From positions 5,904,179 through 5,968,178 of the forward strand of contig CM035359.1 of the NCBI GenBank assembly GCA_020137815.1: 64,000 nt of DNA. Direction: 5' to 3'. The stretch comes from Hormiphora californensis. Lineage: Eukaryota; Ctenophora; Tentaculata; Cydippida; Pleurobrachiidae. Below are positions 33,001 through 42,701 of the stretch, in pieces. The notes beneath the pieces are model-generated. The model did not search any database and was not told the origin of the DNA. It saw nothing but the letters and a program-made list of their open reading frames with translations. Each line of letters opens with the position of its first letter. Position 1 is the stretch's first letter. Position numbers and translations under genes: made by a program.

Positions 33001-34794
33001 ACCGTTCATCAGATGAATTTCCTCGGTCCTCCCCATCAAAGCATCCTTTCGCCGCTAGTTCGCCGCTCATATCGGGTCCGCCCCGGACTTTGGAGACAGA
33101 TGTGTCTGTAAATGCGCGTAGTATCCTGCGCCACTGTGATCTAACAGCGCTCTCGCGCGCTACGAACAAATACGAGAAATAGCGGGACAAGCAAGGGACA
33201 CAGACAGACGAGGAGCGAGCAACCAACTTCACAAATTCTATAACTTAAGCTCATAGTTGCAGAAAAGCTAACCTGTTTAACTGAGTCAAGATCAAGTTCT
33301 GACTGGGCCACCACTTGGGTCAGGTTAATACCTCCCTTCTCTTTTCTTCGGAACGTTATGTTCGGAGGCTGCTTGTTCAGACGAATACCAAAACCTAAAA
33401 TATAAGGAAGGGGGTTAATCGCTGTCAATTAATTGAATCAATGGATTAGTAGGTAGCTGTAGCATGGATAAACATGCGCGGGGAGGGAGGGTCCAACAAG
33501 GCTATGTAACTAGGGGGTCTATCTTTCCCTGTCCAGAGGCGCAGTCAGTCTCTGGTTTGGTCTTTAGCACACACCTTGCTCGACCCTGTTTCACTGTGCC
33601 CCACACAAATATTAACATTAAAACAGTATATTTACCTTCCAGCTCCTTCTCAATTATTGCTTTGTCTCCCAGAGGCTTCAACACATCAAGCACAATAAAA
33701 ATGAGTTTACACGTCCGAGCCACCGCAATGACCTGTCTACCTGCGCGATAATCAAGTCATTAGTCCCTCGTAAAGTTATCTAAAATGATTTTAAAAAAAC
33801 GGGGTGATTTGATCATCTCAATTCATTACCTCGACCCTTTCCATCTTTTGCACCCTCAATAATTCCAGGCAAATCCAGCAGCTGAATCTTAGCACCCTTA
33901 TACCTGTACAAGTTTTAGTGAACACCCTTTTAACTCTGAACACGTTTAGCAGGGTGAGGTAAAATCCAAAAGTAATGTGTTTCCAATTATATGATTATAC
34001 TTCTAGTAGACAAGCACAAAAATATTATTTGGAGCTTCGGGGCCTGGCAAGGTCTGGTAAATGTAAATGTGTAAATATGATTTGATTTTTTATATTACCA
34101 GTTTGGGCCGCCGGTATCATGGGCCGCCGGTATTCACTCTTCTATTTACTGATGTTAATGCGCCTCATAAACATTTGGCACTAGAATCCCTATTACCAGT
34201 TTATTAGCAGACCTCTATATGTACCTAATGACACCGGGAACTGTTGTCAGAGTTGTAAACTCATACGCAGCCACCTCAGAATAAACACCAGCCAAGTTGG
34301 ACAACAGTGTTGATTTACCAACCTGCAATGAAGTATAGAATGTAAATGAGAGTGTGCTGTTAGTTGAGATAGTACAAAATTGCACAATTTGCTGAGTTAT
34401 GTGTAATAAAGGGTTGCAGATGATGTATCCTCCTCCTTACCGCTGTTATGTTCTAACCCTCCCTCGCCCGAACACATTCTAGCTAGGCAACCTTACCGAT
34501 GGAAAGCCCACGAATCCAATTCGAGCATCCCCAGTTTTAGCCACATCAAAACCTTCCCCTGTCGCTGCTCCCCCACTTTTAGGAGTAATCAGTTCTCGCT
34601 TGAACTTGGCCAACCTTGGAAGAGATTTAGAATTAGGATGGGATTGTGAATAACGAACAAAACTCAAAAGTTTTAAAAAATGAGTAAACTTACTTTGCCT
34701 TCAACATCCCCAAATGAGCAGAGGTGGCTTTGTTTTTCTGCGTTTTGGCCATTTCATCTTCGATGGCTTTGATTTTTTCAACAAGTGTCGACAT
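30094..34794 (-). CDS. DRG1: DRG1, developmentally regulated GTP-binding protein 1, 10 exons
   Basis: Minus-strand exons 34694-34794, 34497-34614, 34225-34322, 33830-33903, 33636-33740, 33273-33394, 32397-32531, 30642-30763, 30373-30465 and 30094-30229 join in frame to 367 aa, the length I know for animal DRG1. The N-terminal part has the coiled [10 protein letters not shown] segment. The G domain has [14 protein letters not shown] (P loop; split by an intron between FPS and VGKS), TTLTTVPG (G2), [17 protein letters not shown] (G3) and LNKIDQIS (G4). The C-terminal TGS domain ([11 protein letters not shown] ... [11 protein letters not shown] ... [16 protein letters not shown]) closes it. DRG1 is a cytosolic ribosome-associated GTPase that works with ZC3H15/DFRP1 to relieve stalled translation. 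All residues expected look intact. Intron 7 holds a 788-bp MITE, intron 6 a SINE fragment. It converges with the SLC38-like gene. Confidence 0.97.
31417..32204. mobile_element. foldback MITE with TA duplication, copy B (788 bp)
   Basis: Near-identical to 15615-16403, flanked by TA, with the central 220 bp reversed relative to that copy. Few differences between the copies suggest recent movement. It lies in intron 7 of DRG1. Confidence 0.9.
32290..32352 (+). repeat. short dispersed repeat, copy B
   Basis: Matches 3238-3300 almost exactly (CCTAATCCAGCTACCATTTC, then the CGCCCGTAGGGCG hairpin). It directly follows, after about 85 bases, the foldback MITE in DRG1 intron 7. Confidence 0.7.
32829..32893 (+). 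repeat. tRNA-like SINE fragment, second copy
   Basis: Matches 1117-1190 with a few changes; the tail is CAACCAACG. It lies in intron 6 of DRG1. Confidence 0.5.
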
Positions 34795-35636
34795 GGTGGG
34801 CTAATAGAAGGTTATGGAATAAGGATTTATGTCGGATTTCCGATTTTTTTTGCAAAATAACAAATATCGCATGGGTAACATTTCAAATAAATCCGAGGAG
34901 ATTAAAACTTCGCTCTATTTTATCTACAATACCGACCAATACAAGACCACAAGCGAAGGGCCCTCCAATGTGCACTGCTCTCCCTTGATTTTGAAGGGAG
35001 TTCGTACGATGGGTTGCAGGCTGAGACTTGGTACGCTTCAGCTTAATACACCCAAAAAAACTTCGCTCCTAATAAAAGGCTGCAAAAAGGCTACAGTGAA
35101 TTAAAGGCTGCAGCAGTTGATCACTAGACTATACGGTCAAAATTTTTCGATTCGATCTCGATTCGGCGTTTAGGTTGGGCCGTTACTTCGCCATATTGCT
35201 GAAATTCAAATTAAATTGGTTAAAACTCAAATTAATTTGTTTAAAGTGGTGGTGAAAAGTATGAAACTGAATCACGAAGAATTATTTCTCCTGCTTTCGC
35301 CTTTAAGTCTTTACTAAAAGAAGCAGAATTGAAAAAATCGAATAACTAAAAACCTGGATAACTAAACACTGTACAAACTACAAAACAAGAATTAATTGCG
35401 TTATAGCACACCTAACACTCGGTTTCCCTGCGATAAATGGATGTAAAATTGATGAACAAGCTTCAAAACTGGATTTACTGATGAATTTTGCTTCCAAAAA
35501 GCAACTTTTTGGCTGATTTCAACGATGTCAACAGCAAATTTTTTAGCCGTGGATCAAACTCCTTGAAACTTTTCAGATGGCACACGCTGTAGGCCGCTCT
35601 ATCGAGCGGGTGCGAGCACGAGGAGATGGTAGCAAC
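34795..35636. other. DRG1 upstream region
   Basis: I see no gene. The DRG1 promoter should lie just beyond 34794; no TATA box is clear, as usual for a housekeeping gene. 35440-35530 resembles the repeat unit in sulfotransferase intron 1 (AGCTTCAAAACTGGATTT). Confidence 0.5.
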
Positions 35637-36547
35637 TAAAGTCCATTTTTTTTCAACTGTTCACCCCCAAAGTCGTGCGCGGAATTGTTTTGCGCGTTTA
35701 TCACATTTTAACCAGGGGCGGCTCTGCCATGCGGACGATGCGGACGCGTCCGCATTTTTACTTTGGATCACGGAGAGAAAAAGGAAAAATTCAAGGAAAA
35801 GGGTCAATTTTTCTCAAAATTTGATGTTTCAAATGAGATTTTTAGTGAAATCCGCGCGCCACACAGGTTTTTTGCCGTCCCAGTATTTTTTGATCGGCGC
35901 GCTACGTCAAAATAGCCAATGCGGACCATCCGCATTGGGTATTTCGACGGAACGCGCGAGTTAAAAATGTTTCGGCCGCATTTTGACCAGAGCGGCTGAA
36001 AGATGTTAACGTGTAGCGCGCGCAGCGTAAATTAAAATATCGCACGCGCACGAGTTGAGGGGTGAACAGTTGAATAAAAATGGACTTTATACTCCTTTTT
36101 TTTTCAACTGTTCACCCCCCAAAGTCGTGCGCGGAATTGTTTTGCGCGTCTATCACATGTTAACGTGTAGCGCGCGCCACCCAAATTCTAATTTTTATTA
36201 AATTTCAGTTTTTGGGTGAACAGTTGAAAAAAAATGGACTTTAGCACTGAGCACAGGTCAAATTTCAGTTTAAATAATTGGCAAACGTTGCTGGCCCCCG
36301 ATAGGGGCCAGTAGTCTATCCCGCGCACCCTTGCCGAAAACCCCTTTCCAGCGCCCATTACTGACGGCGCGCGCAGGATTCATTTCACCATTAAAGTCGG
36401 ATTTTTTGAAACTGTCACCCCCCTTTTCGTGCGCGGAATGTTTTTGCGCGTCACATCACATGTTAACGTGTGGTGTGCGCGTCAAAATTGATAAATTTCA
36501 CATGCGCGGTCATTTTGGGGTGACAGTTTCAAAAAATCCGACTTTAG
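35637..36547. mobile_element. three related MITEs in a row (TAAAGTC...GACTTTA family)
   Basis: Three elements share terminal repeats and the core phrase GTGCGCGGAAT-TTTTGCGCG, then ACATGTTAACGTGT. Element 1 is 35637-36089 (starts TAAAGTCCATTTTTTTTCAA, ends TGGACTTTA), 2 is about 36103-36243, and 3 is 36391-36547 (starts TAAAGTCGGATTTTTTGAAA, ends ATCCGACTTTA). Element 1 has extra sequence of about 280 bp in its middle starting CAGGGGCGGCTCTGCCATGC, probably a hAT-type insertion, though no 8-bp duplication is obvious. The terminal sequences of 2 and 3 differ by matched changes in both ends, so they are distinct subfamilies rather than a tandem duplication. Confidence 0.8.
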
Positions 36548-37149
36548 ACCTATCCCGCGCGCTACACAAAGCATGTTCGTGAACTGAGACAGAGTCCCAT
36601 TTTGTGACAATTACATAATTAGGCGAGCGATCCCTAAACCTTGTATCTTTGACCTTGAATCAAAGACGAGGGGCGGTTTGAATCCCCTACCATGCCGGAA
36701 ATAAATTGATACAAATTGTTTTTAGTGGTCAATACAACAAAGCAACAAATTACAAAATAACACATGAGATGTAAACAATATTTTATCCTGACTGCCAGCA
36801 ATTGGGAAGTGGCATAATCAACCCCTACTCCTTTCTTTAGCCCACAGAGATTTATAAAATATCACCGGGATATCAAAAATATCACCAAAGATAGTCTATC
36901 ATATCAGCAGTATCAACACTACTGTTCATCTATTTATTTGACGACAACCCGATGTATACCGAAACGAATGCGGCATTTAACTGCAATATGTCCCAGGTTC
37001 GGATCGTAACCAATCATTAAACTGGGACCAGGGACCTGAGAGGTGGAGAGAGATGAGATCACAAAATACCCTAGCTACTGTGGTATCCAGATTACAGTGC
37101 CAAACAGAACACTCGGCAGAGAATATGGGGCGAGGTTTGAGAGATAAGA

Positions 37150-37748
37150 CAGGGTGCTGGGTGGGGTTCGGGAGAGAATACAGGGTGGGGTTCGGGAGAG
37201 AAGACAGGGTGAGGTTTGGGAGAGAAGACAGGGTGAGGTTTGGGAGAGAAGACAGGGTGAGGTTTGGGAGAGAAGACAGGGTGAGGTTTGGGAGAGAAGA
37301 CGTAGTGACGTTTGGGAGAGAAGACGTAGTGACGTTTGGGAGAGAAGACGTAGTGACGTTTGGGAGAGATGACATGGTGACGTTTGGGAGAGATGACAGG
37401 GTGGCGTTTGGGAGAGAAGACATGGTGACGTTTGGGAGAGAAGGCAGGGTGAGGTTTGGGAGAGAAGACATGGTGAGGTTTGAGAGAGAAGACAGGGTGA
37501 GGTTTGGAAGAGATGACAGGGTGAGGTTTTTGAGAGAAGACAGTGTGATGTTTGGGAGAGAAGACGTAGTGACGTTTGGAAAAGAAGACAGGGTGACGTT
37601 TGGGAGAGAAGACAGGGTGATGTTTGGGAGAGAAAACAGGGTGACGTTTGGGAGAGAAGACAGGGTGAGGTTTGGGAGAGAAGACATGATGAGGTTTGGG
37701 AGAGAAAACAGGGTGAGGTTTGGAAGAGATGACAGGGTGAGGTTTGAT
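37150..37748. repeat. 24-bp minisatellite, about 25 copies
   Basis: Unit GTTTGGGAGAGAAGACAGGG plus TGAG with variants (GTAGTGAC, ATGGTGAC). Because 24 is a multiple of three, both strands stay open: VRFGREDR on + and SLPNLTLS on -. Flanks show no signal peptide, splice site or non-repeat domain, so I treat it as a minisatellite, not a gene. The variant order (blocks of GACGTAGTGAC) shows local homogenisation. Confidence 0.85.
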
Positions 37749-38913
37749 ACTTTGGAGATAAGACAGGACGAGGTTCGGGAGATGTCTTAGATTATGACTA
37801 GATTTAAAGGATGTAATGAGGAAATGAAAGAGAGGATTGAATGAGATGAATGGGAAGATGAAGGAGGTAAATGAAAATTGTGAACATGTACCATACTGCG
37901 GGCTACCAAACTAAGTAACTAACCCCAAGGAAACGAACACAACACTACCTCTTCTTCGCCTTCTTCTTAGCAGGTTGGTGACGCAGTAACCCTTACAACT
38001 CGCTTGCGTAGCGTGCCAAAACGAAGCCCGCAAAGCCCGGGCTGAGCTGTAAGTCTCTAGAGAGGTGACGGTGCCACCAACTTAGCAGGGACCTCGCACT
38101 CTCGCAGTGGAAATTTATCTGCTAGTACTCGCCGCAAGAACATGTCTCGTAGCCACTTTTACTTCTTTGTAACCGACAGAAGAGAGGAAGATGGAGAAGG
38201 GGATGAAGGGGTAGAAGAAGATTTAAAAGGGGAGGATGAAGCGGGAGATGGAGGGGGAGACAGAGGTTGAGATAGAGGGGGAGATGGATGAGTACAGGAC
38301 GGGCATGAAGCAGGACCGGAGGAATGAATAGAAGGAGGAAATGGCGAAGGAGAATGAAGGGAACAAATGAAGAAAGAGAGGTAGATGAGGGTGGGGTTAG
38401 ATGAAAGGGTTGGCTCCATTGATTTGATTTGAAAAAGGTAAAATATAAAGATACATTGATACTTCATACAAAACCCGACAGACTCTCTATTAAAATAGAT
38501 GCCCAAGGCATGAGTGCTTACGTCTTAAATTTAGATAAAGTGTAAAAATGTAGTATAAAAATAAAAATACGTCATGTTAGCTATATTTTTATTGGGTCGA
38601 ACTATTTTGGGTGGGAAACATTTATAATAAACTTGTTTTCAAATATCGTCACACACACCCAGGGGTCCCACACAGCGAGAGCTGCAGCTAAGGGACACCT
38701 CACAGATTTCAGACCTAAAAATAATAAAAAGGTAATCGTCTCGTCTAGGAAAACCCATTAGAGAGGGGTATGGTTTAGGTCTGGGGGAGACGGGCGCAAC
38801 CACAGCTAGTTGACTGCACACTTGGACTTGTGAAGAAATAGTGAAATAGTGAAGTAGTGAGGATGATAGAAGGTGAAAAATGAAGATGTAGGCAAACAAG
38901 AAAACAGTGAACT
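37749..38913. other. intergenic region with 3' flank of LINE A
   Basis: No gene is called. A minus-strand stretch ending at 37947 reads QPAKKKAKKR before a stop but has no supported upstream exon. The segment nearest 38913 should be the 3' UTR of the LINE at 38914-42354; its end is not obvious. Confidence 0.4.
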
Positions 38914-41900
38914 CTAGAGTAACATCTCAGGTAGAATAGCTTTGAAAAGGTATTCTTTAACAGAGCGATTGAAAGCAGATAGCGAGGTAGCTTGTCTAAC
39001 TTCATAGGGTAGCTTGTTCCAAAGGATTGTAGTCCTATAAAAAAAGCCACCGCTAAGAACGTTATGTGACCTAGCCCCGGAACTAAAAACTAGAGTGGTC
39101 ACATCCCTTCTTTCAATAATGTCCAAGTTCTGTCTAGTGGGACGAAGACTGTCAGGGTTCACAGGAGAGATAGATTCTGGGAAGCTAATATCAACCATGT
39201 CAAACATAATCTTGTAAAAAAGTCTAAGGTCATAAAACTGAAAAAGGTGTTTGAACGGTAGTAGATTAAGACTAAGGAGATGCTCCACATACTGGTCATT
39301 GGTATAAGATGCGAGTGGCTCGTTTCTTATCCATTTGACAGCACGTTTCTGCAGTTTCTCAAGAGACTTAACACTGCCAACATTAAGATTAGACCAAACT
39401 TGGTTACAGTGCTCGACTAAAGATCTCACCATGGAAAGATACAGGGTTCTCTTGTGACAGCTCCGCTTCAGGAAGAAGCAGGAGCGTCGCAGGAGGTTGA
39501 ACTTGAATACCATGGTGTTAAGGATAGACTCACAGTGGTAGTTAAAATTGAGATTATCACAGATAACAACTCCCAAATCACGCTGACTGGAAACATAATT
39601 TAACTCATCTTCTCCCAAAGAATAGATAAAATTGAAAAACGGTAAGTTAGTAAACATGTTAGACCGATACAAACTAGGGTTGGCCACACTCAAGACATGA
39701 CACTTAGCAGGGTGGAAATGCATCAAATTACGGACAGACCAATTGTAAAGGTTGTCGACAGTTTGTTGCAACAAGATATGGTCAGTCATATATACAATTC
39801 TTCTCCACACTTTGGTATCGTCAGCATACAGAGAAATACATGTATCATTAGTGACTTCAAGGAAAATATCATTTATAAAGATAACAAACAATATAGGCCC
39901 AAGGATCGACCCCTGGGGTACCCCTGATAAAACTGGCAAAACATCTGAACTCTCACCGTCTAAAACAACCTTCTGAGATCTATTACTTAAATAACTCTTG
40001 ATAAAACTCAGTAGCTGCCCATCAATACCAAATTGGTATTTGAGCTTGTGCAAAATAAGATCATGATTACAAGAATCGAAGGCACGTGAAAAATCGAAGT
40101 ACACAATGTCTACCCTTTCCTTCTCATCAAAAGCCTCTACTAAACTGTGTGTAAACGGGATGAGTTGAGTTGTGCATGACTTACCACTCAGAAAACCGTG
40201 TTGACGTGAATCAAGTTGAGGGGAACAAATATCAAGGATTCTAGGCTTAACCAATCTTTCCAGAGTCTTTGAAACGAGAGACAGAAGCGAGATAGGTCTG
40301 TAATTGGCCACCTCCCTACGATCTCCCTTCTTAAAAACTGGTACAATGGAAGCTAGTTTCCAATCGTCTGCTATAACACCACTTCTCATAGAGAGGTTAA
40401 AAAGAAGCCATAGAGGGTATGACAGAGATCCGGCACAATGTTTGAGAACCCTGCCAGATATTCCGTCATCCCCACAGGCCTTAGAACTATCTGTCGATGC
40501 TAGGGTAACAAACACCTCATTGAGGGAGAAAAATATATCTTGCTCTGACACACTATTATCAATGCTTATACCATATTGACTGGGAGAGGTGAATTGTGAG
40601 GCAAAGTGACGATTGAACAAATTCGCTTTCTCGCTCGACTCAGATCTGAAAACACCGTTGCTACACACAGACTCCGGGATACGAAGAGATTTGCTGGACA
40701 ACTTAATATGAGTCCAGAACCTCTTCGTAATACCAGAGTCGTCAACATTAAAATGATTATTCAACTTAGCTGAGATGACTGTCTTGAGAGCCTTCCTAGC
40801 TAGATAATAGGCTGCTTTGGATTCAGGGGAGGGTCGACTCTTAAAACGAGATCTAAGAGTCTCCTTCCTGTTCCTGGCTCTCAAGACATCTCTATCACTA
40901 TGCCAAGAGGGGGTAAAGGGGTCTTTAACCCGTTTCTTGGGAATATACACATCACAAAGCTCGACAATCACACTCTTCACTCTCTTCCAAGAGTCATTAA
41001 TATTATCGTCAATAATTAAATCCCAATTCACTCTTGCAAAAGCAACATTCAGACTAAGAAAATTAAAATTTCTAAAATCATACCGGTATCTGGGTGATCT
41101 GCTACTCCGATCAAATTTAAGGTTAATTCTAAACTTCAATCCAAAGTGATCTGAGCAGCAGACCTGGTTCAAATCACAGACAGACAACTGCTTAACAAGC
41201 TCTGGACAATTCGTAAAGAGTAGATCTAACGTGTTACTCGAAATATGCGTAGAAGAACTCACTAACTGTGAGTGACCAAGTTCACCACACAAGAAATCAA
41301 TAAAATCTCTCTCAAGTGCATTCCCAGAGGTGCCCTCAGGCCAATTAACAGACGGGAAATTGAAATCTCCAACAAGTACATGTCTCTTAAAACTTCTATT
41401 CCTCGAAAGATTCTGCATGTAATTCTTAAAATTAGAAAGGTTATCATAAGAGAGTGTACTCACTCTATAAAACGTGCTAATACAAAGACTAATGTTATGG
41501 CAATTAATAACAACACTCAAAACTTCAGCCTGGGTACTAAACTTTTCAAATTTATAACTGGAGATGGCCAGGTTATCCCTGTGAGCTATCAGCACACCCC
41601 CTCCATTCGCCCTGAACTTCTTGGGTTGTAGGGGATCAAAGGGGTGTGTCGCAGCACAGCGATCTAACCGGAACACCTTGTACCCGTGGGGAAAGATTTC
41701 AGATGATTGAATATTGCCTTTCAACCACGTTTCATTAAGAATAACGATATCTGGAGAATTACTGTAAATATAGTCCTGAAATTCAAGTACCTTGCTCACA
41801 CACAGATCAGGGGACGGTTGTCCGAGATTTGCAGTATGAACAAAGCCCCGTACATTATTGAACAGAACGTCAAGTGAACGGGGACCAGGGTTCGAAATAC

Positions 41901-42354
41901 CAGGAAAACAGACAAACAGCAACATCAAATTTAACGAACAACAGAATAAGGTAAGAAACGTTAACATGTTAGAACAGCTGCGGGTGAAAGAGAAATTAAC
42001 TAAAATCAGAGATCCAGACAACACGGTAAGATAGGGTCTAATCTCAAACAAAGATGATAACTGTGGGGCAAAAGCGATGAGAGTGTACTCATGCCGGTCA
42101 TTCATAAAATTATGATTGATCGAACAGTGAGCAAAAAATAACAGTGAGATGAGGAATGTATAAATGAAAAGTCCAAGTGTGAAGTAACATACCAGCTGCA
42201 GTAGAGACGCCACGTCCCCGACAGGTCCACCAGAATACCCAGGATGGGAACATATAGATGCATGTACACGTCTACCAATTCTCTCTCTGTATATTTCTAA
42301 ACAGATTGGCAGGTTAGGGGAAGGGTAGCGGTACCCGACAAAGCAGGAAAACAA
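38914..42354 (-). CDS. LINE A ORF2: membrane leader, endonuclease and reverse transcriptase (CR1/L2-like), intact
   Basis: An uninterrupted frame of 1146 codons. Residues 1-150 have three or four hydrophobic segments (LLQLVCYFTLGLFIYTFLIS, YLTVLSGSLILVNFSF, LTFLTLFCCSLNLMLLFVCF) ending in NPGP at 155-158. The endonuclease follows: VILNETWL (Glu), GDFNFPSVNW (Asp), CSDHFGLKF (His). The reverse transcriptase has FKKGDRREVANYRPISLLS, DFSRAFDSCNHDLI, GVPQGSILGPILFVIFINDI and the catalytic YADDTKVWR. The C-terminal region (SGARSHNVLSGGFFYRTTILWNKLP) is typical of CR1/L2 LINEs. It copies its RNA into nicked target DNA. No ORF1 precedes it: only about 350 bp separates it from the 3' end of LINE B. 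The lack of any stop suggests recent activity. Confidence 0.92.
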   Translation of the reverse strand: MFSCFVGYRYPSPNLPICLEIYRERIGRRVHASICSHPGYSGGPVGDVASLLQLVCYFTLGLFIYTFLISLLFFAHCSINHNFMNDRHEYTLIAFAPQLSSLFEIRPYLTVLSGSLILVNFSFTRSCSNMLTFLTLFCCSLNLMLLFVCFPGISNPGPRSLDVLFNNVRGFVHTANLGQPSPDLCVSKVLEFQDYIYSNSPDIVILNETWLKGNIQSSEIFPHGYKVFRLDRCAATHPFDPLQPKKFRANGGGVLIAHRDNLAISSYKFEKFSTQAEVLSVVINCHNISLCISTFYRVSTLSYDNLSNFKNYMQNLSRNRSFKRHVLVGDFNFPSVNWPEGTSGNALERDFIDFLCGELGHSQLVSSSTHISSNTLDLLFTNCPELVKQLSVCDLNQVCCSDHFGLKFRINLKFDRSSRSPRYRYDFRNFNFLSLNVAFARVNWDLIIDDNINDSWKRVKSVIVELCDVYIPKKRVKDPFTPSWHSDRDVLRARNRKETLRSRFKSRPSPESKAAYYLARKALKTVISAKLNNHFNVDDSGITKRFWTHIKLSSKSLRIPESVCSNGVFRSESSEKANLFNRHFASQFTSPSQYGISIDNSVSEQDIFFSLNEVFVTLASTDSSKACGDDGISGRVLKHCAGSLSYPLWLLFNLSMRSGVIADDWKLASIVPVFKKGDRREVANYRPISLLSLVSKTLERLVKPRILDICSPQLDSRQHGFLSGKSCTTQLIPFTHSLVEAFDEKERVDIVYFDFSRAFDSCNHDLILHKLKYQFGIDGQLLSFIKSYLSNRSQKVVLDGESSDVLPVLSGVPQGSILGPILFVIFINDIFLEVTNDTCISLYADDTKVWRRIVYMTDHILLQQTVDNLYNWSVRNLMHFHPAKCHVLSVANPSLYRSNMFTNLPFFNFIYSLGEDELNYVSSQRDLGVVICDNLNFNYHCESILNTMVFKFNLLRRSCFFLKRSCHKRTLYLSMVRSLVEHCNQVWSNLNVGSVKSLEKLQKRAVKWIRNEPLASYTNDQYVEHLLSLNLLPFKHLFQFYDLRLFYKIMFDMVDISFPESISPVNPDSLRPTRQNLDIIERRDVTTLVFSSGARSHNVLSGGFFYRTTILWNKLPYEVRQATSLSAFNRSVKEYLFKAILPEMLL

Positions 42355-42701
42355 ACTCTGATCATGGGGGGGGGGGGTAAAGGAGTAGGGGGTATATCAG
42401 AATGGGGCACGATTAGAAATATATATTGGTTTAATAGTAATAAGTTAAGTTAATAGGTTAATAAGTTCCGGAGTAACCCTTCCAAACCCAAACCCTCCCT
42501 ACCCCAGTCAGTGTCAACTGTCAATTTGTGTCAATTGGTATTGGCGCATCACCGGGCAACAACTTTTATGTTTCAAACATTTCGAACACAACTCCAAACC
42601 CATCAATAATTTCTATGACCTCAAACTCCTAAAAACAATAAACATACCATTATACCATTTACAATTGTTGCCATGTGATCCGCCAATGATAAGGAAAAAA
42701 T

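Noticed and set aside
37053-37790. Open frames of about 240 codons on both strands
   Set aside because: They arise from a 24-bp minisatellite whose length is a multiple of three; there is no signal peptide, splice site or unique domain at either end.
37940-38120. Last exon of a ribosomal or histone-like gene ending AKKKAKKR (minus strand)
   Set aside because: No upstream exon with matching phase was found, and the stretch is short with a stop just before it.
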